The notes below the pieces were generated by a model. It saw only the letters and a program-made list of their open reading frames with translations. It searched no databases and had not been told where the DNA came from. From contig NZ_JAJNAL010000011.1 in the NCBI RefSeq assembly GCF_022271405.1, positions 89,774 to 153,773 of the forward strand: a DNA stretch of 64,000 nt, written 5' to 3'. Source of the stretch: Rhodopseudomonas infernalis. GTDB taxonomy: Bacteria; Pseudomonadota; Alphaproteobacteria; Rhizobiales; Xanthobacteraceae. Numbering within the stretch: position 1 is the first letter of the stretch; every line of letters starts with the position of its first letter. Made by a program: the position numbers and the translations under genes. This document shows, in pieces, positions 57,649-64,000 of the stretch.

Positions 57649-58221
57649 TCACGGCCTTGCGGGCTCGGCGTACAAGCGGGCGAACACCATTCCGATGAAG
57701 ATCGAGATCATCGCCGCGCTGAACGCGTTCATCGACAGCAGTCCGGCGTACTCGACGTCCTGATAGACGTGCGGCGGCGGGCTGTAGCTGCCGTGCAGGA
57801 ACAGGTAGGCGACGACCGGCAAGCCGGCCAGCGGCAGCATCAGCAGCCGTTCGCTCGGCCGAAACAGCACGCTCGCCAGCATCGCGCAGGGCAGCAGGAA
57901 CAGTTCGATCCCGGACGGCTCCCCGATCACCCAGGTGCAGAACACCGTGTTCCCGGTCGTCATCAGCGCCAGCGCAACGCGCCCGAGTCGCGATTGAATG
58001 CGGGAGAGCGCGGGGACCGCGAGGAAAAACGGAAACGACAACAGCGTCAGCAGCAGCCAGGGCATCCCGCCGGCGCCTGCGACGAAGGCGACATACAGCG
58101 GATAGAACGGCGCATTGCCGGCCAGCACCAGCGCCACCAGGTTGCCTGTGGCGGCGAGCGGGTCGTCGTTGGCGGCAAAATCAGCGAGCCAGGTTCTCGT
58201 TCGGTTCAGCGCAGGCAGCAT
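57649..58221 (-). CDS. integral membrane protein of unknown function
   Basis: A 190-residue protein with about five helices (GNLVALVLAGNAPFYPLYVA, PWLLLTLLSFPFFLAV, IELFLLPCAMLASVLF, LLMLPLAGLPVVAYLFL and SAAMISIFIGMVFARL). The pattern recalls the membrane-sensor part found in front of adenylate cyclase or kinase domains, but no such catalytic domain follows here: the frame stops after the last helix. It could be an isolated sensor module or a truncated gene. The ATG at 58221 is used. Confidence 0.65.
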   Translation of the reverse strand: MLPALNRTRTWLADFAANDDPLAATGNLVALVLAGNAPFYPLYVAFVAGAGGMPWLLLTLLSFPFFLAVPALSRIQSRLGRVALALMTTGNTVFCTWVIGEPSGIELFLLPCAMLASVLFRPSERLLMLPLAGLPVVAYLFLHGSYSPPPHVYQDVEYAGLLSMNAFSAAMISIFIGMVFARLYAEPARP

Positions 58222-58406
58222 CAAGGCTCATGATTCGGGGGCGACGCGGGCTCGTCCGGCGATCGTAGTCCGGATGCAGCCGATGCGGAAGCGCGCATCG
58301 CGATCGTTCGTGTCTGGTCGACCAGCAGGATGGCGACGCTGCGCGGAGATCACCCCACGCGCCGCGTCGCTCGTCCAATCGCCCGCCGCAACTCCCGGAA
58401 TGGTCG

Positions 58407-59255
58407 CTATTCGACCGAGGCCTGCGGTCTCGGAATCGCCACGCGGTAGATCGCTCCGTCTCCCCAGGTCGCCGTCAACAGGGTCGCGCCATCGGGCGCG
58501 AGCACCAAACCAACCGGACTTCGCAATCCGTCCGCGATGACGCGGGGTGTTCCGGTTGCAAGGATCTCCTGAATGGTGGTGCCGCCATAATCGACGACGA
58601 AGACGCGGCCGTCGCCGGTCTGCGCGATTCCGGGGCCGGGCGCCGCGAACGCCTCGCCGGCTTCGATCCGGCTGCCGTCCGGTCGAACGATGGTCACGCC
58701 GCCGGCGATGTTGGCGACGACATAGCCGCCATCGCCCGTCTGGACTGCAGCGACCGGCGTGCGGAGGCCGTCGATGACCGGCCGGAGCTTGCCGTCGTCG
58801 GTCACGGTCAGAATGTGGTTGGTGCGGCGGTTGGCGATCAGCAGCCGTCCGGCCCGATCGAAACCGATGCCGGCCGGTGTCGCCAGACCGGTCACGTGGA
58901 CACGGCGTTCGCCCTCTGGCGTGAAGCGATAGATTTCATCGCGTGAATACGACGCGACGTAGATCGAGCCGTCACGGCCGATGGCGAGTCCGGATGGGCC
59001 GGAGAGGCCCTCGGCGAAGGTCGCGCGATGGCCATCGCGATCGATGCGGGAAACCCGCCCGGCGCTCCATTCGGCGACGTAAAGGTTGCCGGCGGCATCG
59101 TAGGCCATGCCGACCGGCGCGTTGAAGCCGTCCCATTGTTTGACGGGCGTCGATACCGCTGCCTGCTCGGCAGCGATTGCTTTGATTGAGCCGGTGATGA
59201 CGGCCGCGGCCAGTGCCAATCCGCCGATAGTCAGGACGCGAGTAAGGTTGCTCAT
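58407..59255 (-). CDS. exported NHL/SMP-30-like beta-propeller protein
   Basis: A 282-residue protein with a signal peptide (TRVLTIGGLALAAAVITGS, cleavage near AIAA, residues 26-29) and six repeated blades of the NHL/SMP-30 type, each like GxAxDxxGxLYVAxxxxxRIxR: NAPVGMAYDAAGNLYVAEWS, GPSGLAIGRDGSIYVASYS and TPAGIGFDRAGRLLIANRR. Related propellers include gluconolactonases and oxidoreductase-linked proteins, but the metal-binding residues of SMP-30 are not clearly present. The ATG overlaps the stop of the CMD-like gene by 4 bp (ATGA), so it belongs to the MerR operon. Confidence 0.82.
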   Translation of the reverse strand: MSNLTRVLTIGGLALAAAVITGSIKAIAAEQAAVSTPVKQWDGFNAPVGMAYDAAGNLYVAEWSAGRVSRIDRDGHRATFAEGLSGPSGLAIGRDGSIYVASYSRDEIYRFTPEGERRVHVTGLATPAGIGFDRAGRLLIANRRTNHILTVTDDGKLRPVIDGLRTPVAAVQTGDGGYVVANIAGGVTIVRPDGSRIEAGEAFAAPGPGIAQTGDGRVFVVDYGGTTIQEILATGTPRVIADGLRSPVGLVLAPDGATLLTATWGDGAIYRVAIPRPQASVE

Positions 59256-59668
59256 GCCGCGTGCTCCTGATCCGCCGCTGTGCGGGCGGCGAACGTCTCT
59301 TTGGCGGCGAACAGGCCGTTCAGCGCCGCCGGGAAGCCGGCATAGACCGCCATCTGCATGATGATCTCGGTGACCTCGTCGCGGCTCAGCCCGACATTGA
59401 GCCCGGCCTCGATATGGACCTTGAGCTGCGGCGCGGCGTTGCCCATCGCGGTCAGGGCCGCGATGGTCGCGATCTCGCGCGCGCGCAGGTCGAGGCCGGG
59501 GCGGTTGTAGATATCGCCGAACGGAAACTCGATCACATAGCGGGCGAAATCCGGCGCGATATCGGCCAGCGAATCGATCACCTTGTGGCCGGCGTCGCCG
59601 TCAATCGCCGAGAGCGCGCGCAGGCCGCGCTCGAACCTTTCGTGCTGGTCGGATTGGTGTTGCGTCAT
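59252..59668 (-). CDS. carboxymuconolactone decarboxylase (CMD)-family protein
   Basis: A 138-residue CMD/AhpD-like protein. The core is LDLRAREIATIAALTAMGNA, then QLKVHIEAGLNVGLSRDEVT and EIIMQMAVYAGFPAALNGL, the PcaC-like pattern. There is no CxxC, so it is not a thiol peroxidase of the AhpD type; PcaC-like lactone decarboxylation or an unknown function remains. The start ATG is 59668; this lies 68 bp inside the 3' end of merR in another frame. The next gene downstream is the exported propeller. Confidence 0.85.
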   Translation of the reverse strand: MTQHQSDQHERFERGLRALSAIDGDAGHKVIDSLADIAPDFARYVIEFPFGDIYNRPGLDLRAREIATIAALTAMGNAAPQLKVHIEAGLNVGLSRDEVTEIIMQMAVYAGFPAALNGLFAAKETFAARTAADQEHAA

Positions 59669-60035
59669 TGTCCGTCTCCACCTTGCTGGCGCCGGCGGCA
59701 TAGCCGGCGATCTTGGTGTCGAGGACGGTCAGGCAGGCCAGCAGTTCGGCGACATGCGCCTGCACCTTGTTGCGGTGCTGCTGCAACAGGACGCGACGGG
59801 CGTCCTCTGTCGCGGCACCACGCGCGCGCAGCTTCGCATAGCGCAGCATGTCCCGTATCGGCATCCCGGTGGTCTTGAGGCGACCGAGAAATTCGATCCA
59901 GACCAGGATCGACACGTCGTAGTCACGCTGGCCCGACGCATCGCGCGGGGCGCGGGGCAACAGCCCGATCCGCTCGTAGTAGCGCAGCGTGTGCGCCGTC
60001 AGCCCGGTTCGCCTGGCGAGGTCTCCGATCTTCAT
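59601..60035 (-). CDS. MerR-family transcriptional regulator
   Basis: A 144-residue MerR-type activator. The N-terminal winged HTH begins MKIGDLARRTGLTAHTLRYY and continues ERIGLLPRAPR, the family signature, and a dimerisation coiled coil spans about residues 75-118 (ATEDARRVLLQQHRNKVQAH). No conserved Cys pair for metal is visible, so an organic or redox signal is likelier. A MerR-type promoter with a 19-bp spacer lies directly upstream. It probably controls itself and the overlapping CMD and propeller genes. Confidence 0.92.
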   Translation of the reverse strand: MKIGDLARRTGLTAHTLRYYERIGLLPRAPRDASGQRDYDVSILVWIEFLGRLKTTGMPIRDMLRYAKLRARGAATEDARRVLLQQHRNKVQAHVAELLACLTVLDTKIAGYAAGASKVETDNDATPIRPARKVRARPARALGD

Positions 60036-60063
60036 GGGCTGCCCTGTCCGTCACGACGCCCTG

Positions 60064-60094
60064 TTGCTACAGGTTAGAGCGCGCTCCAAGTCAA
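60064..60094 (-). promoter_or_regulatory. MerR-type promoter/operator for the merR operon
   Basis: Minus-strand reading gives -35 TTGACT (60094-60089), a 19-bp spacer and -10 TAGCAA (60069-60064). The spacer carries the imperfect dyad TTGGAGCGCGCTCTAA. A 19-bp spacer with a dyad between the boxes is the hallmark of promoters activated by MerR-family proteins. It lies about 28 bp before the merR start codon. Confidence 0.75.
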
Positions 60095-60154
60095 GCGCGA
60101 ATCCGCGCAGGCGTGAAGTTGCAGCAGCGGATGGGATCGGCGGCGGCCGGCGGC

Positions 60155-60850
60155 TCACACCTCAAGCCATTCCTTGCGGACGGCGGCGTTGCCTTTGAGA
60201 TCGTCCGGGGTGCCTTCGAACACGATCTTGCCGTGGCCCATGACGTAGAGCCGGTGCGAGATCCGCATCGCGATCGACAGCTTCTGCTCGACCAGCAGGA
60301 TGGCGACGCCGCGCCGGGCGATCTCGGCGATCAGGTCGCCGACCTGCTGCACGATCAACGGCGCGAGGCCTTCGGTCGGCTCGTCGATCATCACCAGTTC
60401 GGGATCGCCCATCAGCGTCCGGCAGATCGTCAGCATCTGCTTCTCGCCGCCGGACAGCACGCCGGCCGGAGTGTCGGCGCGGGCCTTGAGGTTGGAGAAC
60501 ATGTCGAGCATGTCGTCCAGCCGCCACTTGCCGGGATTGCGCGGGTTCTTGACGCCGAGCATCAGGTTCTGCCGGACGGTGAGGCCCGGGAAAATGTCGC
60601 GGTGCTCCGGCACGTAGCCGAGACCGAGATGCGCGATCTTGTAGCTCGGCAGCCCGGCGATGTTCTTGCCCTTGAACAGGATGGTGCCGTGCGGCGCCAC
60701 TTCGCCCATCACCGCCTTGACGGTGGTGGAGCGGCCGACGCCGTTGCGGCCGAGCAGGCTGACCACTTCGCCGGAGCCGATCTGCATGTCGACGCCCTGC
60801 AGGATGTGGCTCTTGCCGTAATAGGCGTGCAGATCCTTGATCTCGAGCAT
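60155..60850 (-). CDS. livF: branched-chain-type ABC transporter ATP-binding protein LivF, Arg-variant Walker A
   Basis: Second ATPase of the second Liv-type importer, 231 residues. It has LGYVPEHRDIFPGLTVRQNL, signature LSGGEKQMLTI, Walker B LVMIDEP and TEGLAPLIVQQV. The Walker A loop reads LLGRNGVGRSTT, with Arg where the ATP-binding Lys is expected. The DNA codon is CGC, so no single-base reading error converts it to the usual AAG or AAA. Whether the enzyme is active or relies on the LivG site is unknown. The ATG shares one base with the livG stop. Confidence 0.93.
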   Translation of the reverse strand: MLEIKDLHAYYGKSHILQGVDMQIGSGEVVSLLGRNGVGRSTTVKAVMGEVAPHGTILFKGKNIAGLPSYKIAHLGLGYVPEHRDIFPGLTVRQNLMLGVKNPRNPGKWRLDDMLDMFSNLKARADTPAGVLSGGEKQMLTICRTLMGDPELVMIDEPTEGLAPLIVQQVGDLIAEIARRGVAILLVEQKLSIAMRISHRLYVMGHGKIVFEGTPDDLKGNAAVRKEWLEV

Positions 60851-61599
60851 CAGGCTGCCTCCTCGCCGAGATAGGCTTCCTTGACCTTGGGATTGCCGCG
60901 GATCTCGTCCGGTGTGCCGGAGGCGATCACCTGACCGTAGACCAGCACCGAGATGCGGTCGGCGAGGCCGAACACCACGCTCATGTCGTGTTCGACGATC
61001 AGCAGCGTGCGGCCTTCGGTGAGCCGGCGGATCAGCGCCACCGCGCGTTCCGTCTCGGCATTGCTCATGCCGGCGGTCGGCTCATCGAGCAGGATCACGT
61101 TGGCGCCGCCCGCGATGGTGATGCCGATCTCCAGCGCGCGCTGCTCGGCGTAAGTCAGCAGGCCGGCCGGGATGTCGCGGCGCGAGGTCAGGTGGATGTC
61201 CTCGAGGATCTGCGCGGTACGCTCGCGTACCTCCGGCAGATTGTCGACGTTCTTCCAGAACGCGTAGCGATGCCCGGTCGCCCACAGCACGGCGCAGCGC
61301 AGATTTTCCCACACCGTCATGTTGGCGAACACGTTGGTGACCTGGAACGAGCGTGACAGGCCGCGGCGGTTGATCTGGAACGGCCGCAGCCCGGAGATCT
61401 CCTCGCCGCGCAGCAGGATGCTGCCGGAGGTCGGCTTCATGTAGCCCGAGATCAGGTTGAAGGTGGTCGACTTGCCGGCGCCGTTCGGGCCGATCAGCGC
61501 GTGGCGCTCGCCCTGCGCGACCGACAACGTCACGTTCTGGATCACCTTGGTGATGCCGAAGCTCTTCTCGACGTTGGTGAGTTGGATCGCGGGGGTCAT
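60850..61599 (-). CDS. livG: branched-chain-type ABC transporter ATP-binding protein LivG
   Basis: First ATPase of the second importer, 249 residues. Walker A is GPNGAGKST, followed by RRGLSRSFQVTNVFANMTV, a signature variant LLTYAEQRALEIG and Walker B ILLDEPTAGM, ending with YLGEEAA. The signature LTYAEQ differs from classical LSGGQ, as in many LivG proteins. The frame is open far upstream, but that portion shadows livM; ATG at 61599 overlaps the livM stop by 4 bp. Confidence 0.94.
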   Translation of the reverse strand: MTPAIQLTNVEKSFGITKVIQNVTLSVAQGERHALIGPNGAGKSTTFNLISGYMKPTSGSILLRGEEISGLRPFQINRRGLSRSFQVTNVFANMTVWENLRCAVLWATGHRYAFWKNVDNLPEVRERTAQILEDIHLTSRRDIPAGLLTYAEQRALEIGITIAGGANVILLDEPTAGMSNAETERAVALIRRLTEGRTLLIVEHDMSVVFGLADRISVLVYGQVIASGTPDEIRGNPKVKEAYLGEEAA

Positions 61600-62897
61600 G
61601 CGGCGTAAACCTTGGCGCGGGCGGCGGTCAGCGTGGTGTCCCAGCTCTCGGCGACGCGTTTCCAGGCCATCCGCGCGAGGATGAAGCCGATGATGATCAG
61701 AGCGGCGGAGGCGGCCCAGGTCAGCGGGCTGGCGGCGTTGAAGGGGACGCCGAACGCGATCCGGTTCGGATCCTCGTGGGGGTTGACGGTGTAGTGCACG
61801 ATGGTCTCGATCATCAGCATCAGCCCGGTGCACAGCGCCAGCGTCGGCAGCGCGGCGAGCAGATAGCTCGGCAGCATCCGGCTCAGCATGCCGGCGCGGA
61901 TCAGCGGCCGGTGCATCATCAGCAGGCCGGTGATGCCGCCGGGCGCGAACACCACGACGCAGATGAAGAACAGGCCGAAATACAACTGCCAGACCTGGGT
62001 CATGTCGCTCAGCACCAGCGACAGCACGGTGACGAAGATCGCCCCGACGATCGGGCCGATGAAGAAGCCGATGCCGCCGATATAGGCGGCGAACAGGACG
62101 GTGCCGGACTGCACCGCGCCGAGATAGGCCGAGTTGGCGATCTCGAAATTGATCGCCGCCAGCGCGCCGGCGATGCCGGCAAAGAAACCGGAGAAGCAGA
62201 AGGCGAGGTAGCGCACGACGTGCGGATCGTAGCCGACGAACTGCACGCGCTCCGGATTGTCGCGCACGGCGTTGCACATCCGGCCGAGCGGCGTCCGGGT
62301 CAGCGCGTACATCGCGATCATGGCGATCAGCGTCCAGGCCGCGATCAGATAATAGATCTGGATCTGCGGGCCGAATGACAGCCCGAACACCTTGAACAGC
62401 TTGGCGCGGTTGGCCGAGATGCCGGCCTCGCCGCCGAAGAAGGTGCGCAGGATCAGCGCCGAGGAGGCGACCAGCTCGGCGAGGCCGAGCGAGATCATCG
62501 CAAATGCGGTGCCGGAGCGCTGCGTCATCACCCAGCCGATCAGCGCGGCGAAAAACAGCCCGGCCATGCCGCCGATCAGCGGCACCAACGGCAGCGGAAT
62601 CGCCCACTTGTTGAAGCCGAGGAAGTTGATGGTGTGGATCGCGAGGAAACCGCCGAGGCCGTAATACACCGCGTGGCCGAACGACAGCATGCCGGTCTGG
62701 CCGAGCAGGATGTTGTAGGACAGCGCGAAGATGATCGAGATGCCAACCAGGCTGAAGGTCGTCAGCGAGCCCCCGGAGGAAAACACCTTCGGCAGCAGCA
62801 GCAGGATCAGCGCGGTGGCGATCCAGGTCCCGTAGAATTTCAGCCGGTCGGACACGGCCGGCCGTGGCGGCGCCACGCGAGCAGCGAGGTCGGTCAT
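61596..62897 (-). CDS. livM: branched-chain-type ABC transporter permease LivM
   Basis: A 433-residue permease with about eleven helices. Family features include LSYNILLGQTGMLSFGHAVY and the EAA-like loop CNAVRDNPERVQFVGYDPH. It is longer than LivM of the first cluster because of an extra C-terminal region with two further helices (SRMLPSYLLAALPTLALCTG and TWAASAALIIIGFILARM). Start and stop overlap its neighbours by 4 bp each, showing a strictly coupled livH-M-G-F operon. Confidence 0.94.
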   Translation of the reverse strand: MTDLAARVAPPRPAVSDRLKFYGTWIATALILLLLPKVFSSGGSLTTFSLVGISIIFALSYNILLGQTGMLSFGHAVYYGLGGFLAIHTINFLGFNKWAIPLPLVPLIGGMAGLFFAALIGWVMTQRSGTAFAMISLGLAELVASSALILRTFFGGEAGISANRAKLFKVFGLSFGPQIQIYYLIAAWTLIAMIAMYALTRTPLGRMCNAVRDNPERVQFVGYDPHVVRYLAFCFSGFFAGIAGALAAINFEIANSAYLGAVQSGTVLFAAYIGGIGFFIGPIVGAIFVTVLSLVLSDMTQVWQLYFGLFFICVVVFAPGGITGLLMMHRPLIRAGMLSRMLPSYLLAALPTLALCTGLMLMIETIVHYTVNPHEDPNRIAFGVPFNAASPLTWAASAALIIIGFILARMAWKRVAESWDTTLTAARAKVYAA

Positions 62898-63856
62898 GTT
62901 TCGCGAGTTCCCAACAGGCCCATCGGCCGGAAGATCAGGATCAGCACCAGCAGCAGATACGGAATGATCGGGGCGATCTGCGCGACCGTCACGTTCCAGA
63001 TGTCGCTGAGCCAGGATTGCGCCAGGTCGGGACCGAGCGGTCCGAACACCGAGGCGAGCGAGCCGTTGACCGAGACCGCGAAGGTCTGCACCAGGCCGAT
63101 CAGCAGCGAGGCGATGAACGCGCCGGGCAGCGAGCCGAGCCCGCCGACCACCACGACCACGAACAGGATCGGCCCGAGCAGCGCCGCCATGTTCGACTGT
63201 GTCACCAGCGACGGGCCGGCGATCACGCCGGCGACGGCGGCGAGTGCCGTTCCGACGCCGAACACCAGCATGAAGATGCGTTCGACGTTGTGGCCGAGAT
63301 GCGCAACCATGTGCGGGTGGGTCAGCGCCGCCTGCACGATCAGGCCGACGCGGGTCTTCTTCAGCACCACCAGCAGCCCGACGAAGATCACCACCGACAC
63401 CGCCAGCATGAACATCTTGTAGGCTGGGTAGTTGGTCGAGAAGATCGTGAAGGCCGGGAAATCCAGCAGCGTCGGGACGCGGTAGTCGACCGGGACCTTG
63501 CCCCAGATGATCGACACCACTTCTTCGATTGCAAAAGCGAGGCCGAAGGTGAACAGCAGCTCGGCGACGTGGCCGTTCTTGTGGACCCGGCGCAGGCCGT
63601 AGCGCTCGACCGCGGCGCCGATCGCGCCGGCCAGCAGGGGAGCGATCAGCAGCGCCGGCCAGTAGCCGAACCAGCGGCTGATTTGAAATCCGAAAAAGGC
63701 GCCCAGCATATAGAAGCTGGCATGGGCGAAGTTCAGCACGCCGAGCATGCTGAAGATGACGGTGAGCCCGCTCGCCATCAAAAACAGCAGCATCCCGTAC
63801 AGAACGCCGTTGAGGGTGGAGATGACGATCAGCTCGAGCACAGTGACTGCCTGCAA
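62894..63856 (-). CDS. livH: branched-chain-type ABC transporter permease LivH
   Basis: A 320-residue permease with about eight helices. LNGVLYGMLLFLMASGLTVI, LGVLNFAHASFYMLGAFFGF, the loop VGLIVQAALTHPHMVAHLGH and VVGGLGSLPGAFIASLLIGL are LivH hallmarks. It is the first gene of the second operon in the window; the periplasmic binding protein is expected to lie beyond the right edge. Repeat copy D begins 23 bp upstream of the start codon. Confidence 0.94.
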   Translation of the reverse strand: MQAVTVLELIVISTLNGVLYGMLLFLMASGLTVIFSMLGVLNFAHASFYMLGAFFGFQISRWFGYWPALLIAPLLAGAIGAAVERYGLRRVHKNGHVAELLFTFGLAFAIEEVVSIIWGKVPVDYRVPTLLDFPAFTIFSTNYPAYKMFMLAVSVVIFVGLLVVLKKTRVGLIVQAALTHPHMVAHLGHNVERIFMLVFGVGTALAAVAGVIAGPSLVTQSNMAALLGPILFVVVVVGGLGSLPGAFIASLLIGLVQTFAVSVNGSLASVFGPLGPDLAQSWLSDIWNVTVAQIAPIIPYLLLVLILIFRPMGLLGTRET

Positions 63857-63878
63857 CTGAGGGAAGGGCGTGTAGTCA

Positions 63879-63932
63879 CCTCTCCCCGCTTGCGGGGAGA
63901 GGTCGGATTGCGCAGCAATCCGGGTGAGGGGG
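63879..63932 (+). repeat. dispersed palindromic repeat, copy D
   Basis: CCTCTCCCCGCTTGCGGGGA plus GAGG, then CGGATTGCGCAGCAATCCGG and GTGAGGGGG. It is the same element as copies A-C, here just upstream of livH. Placed in the promoter or leader region, it may affect expression of the operon. Confidence 0.88.
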
Positions 63933-63969
63933 CGTTTCGACAGAGCGCGGACGTTGCGTCGTGTGGAGG

Positions 63970-64000
<31 letters not shown>

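Overview
The window is G+C-rich, with dense coding, many GTG/TTG starts and very short intergenic gaps inside operons. Family content (TrxB/Lrp/GreA/CarB, two Liv-type ABC importers, a DUF3309 miniprotein) and the dispersed 'CCTCTCCCCGC…GCGGGGAGAGG' repeats point to an alphaproteobacterium of the Bradyrhizobiaceae, most like Rhodopseudomonas. This is inference from family resemblance, since no database search was possible. The last 30 bases are pure G, which suggests a contig end or a sequencing artefact.

Positions 1-9.5 kb hold housekeeping genes: a 3'-truncated thioredoxin reductase, an Lrp/AsnC regulator, a DoxX-like membrane protein, greA, carB, an exported MsrA followed by MsrB, and several small membrane, lipoprotein or hypothetical genes. 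A 76-nt tRNA-Cys-like element and a strong intrinsic terminator lie on the carB strand, directly upstream of carB.

Positions 9.6-47 kb form a large cell-surface polysaccharide island. It holds sugar-nucleotide supply (phosphohexomutase, ManC, RmlCBDA), sulfate activation (CysD plus a CysN-CysC fusion), an ABC exporter (Wzm/Wzt), at least seven soluble or bimodular glycosyltransferases, GT-C/GtrA-type membrane proteins, an RgpF-like protein, an acetyltransferase and a sulfotransferase-like P-loop protein with a coiled-coil tail. In its middle lies a tightly coupled module, a HAD-UbiA fusion followed by DprE1-like and DprE2-like genes. This is the expected gene set for making a polyprenyl-phosphate-linked D-arabinose donor. 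The likely product is an exported heteropolysaccharide carrying rhamnose, mannose/GDP-sugar-derived residues and D-arabinose, possibly sulfated and acetylated. Its structure cannot be read from sequence. About 1.2 kb in the middle (32.7-33.9 kb) looks like decayed DNA with a pseudogene fragment.

Positions 47.5-55.4 kb encode a complete Liv-type ABC importer (LivF, substrate-binding protein, LivM, LivH, LivG) together with an AMP-forming acyl-CoA ligase, which suggests import and CoA activation of an organic acid. A DUF559 endonuclease-like gene bounded by inverted copies of the dispersed repeat is inserted between livH and the ligase. Positions 55.6-60.1 kb carry a GT-39-like membrane protein, an integral membrane protein, and a MerR-regulated operon (MerR, carboxymuconolactone decarboxylase-like, periplasmic NHL/SMP-30-like propeller) with a recognisable MerR-type promoter. 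Positions 60.1-63.9 kb hold a second Liv importer (livF, livG, livM, livH; no binding protein inside the window), whose LivF has Arg in place of the Walker A Lys.
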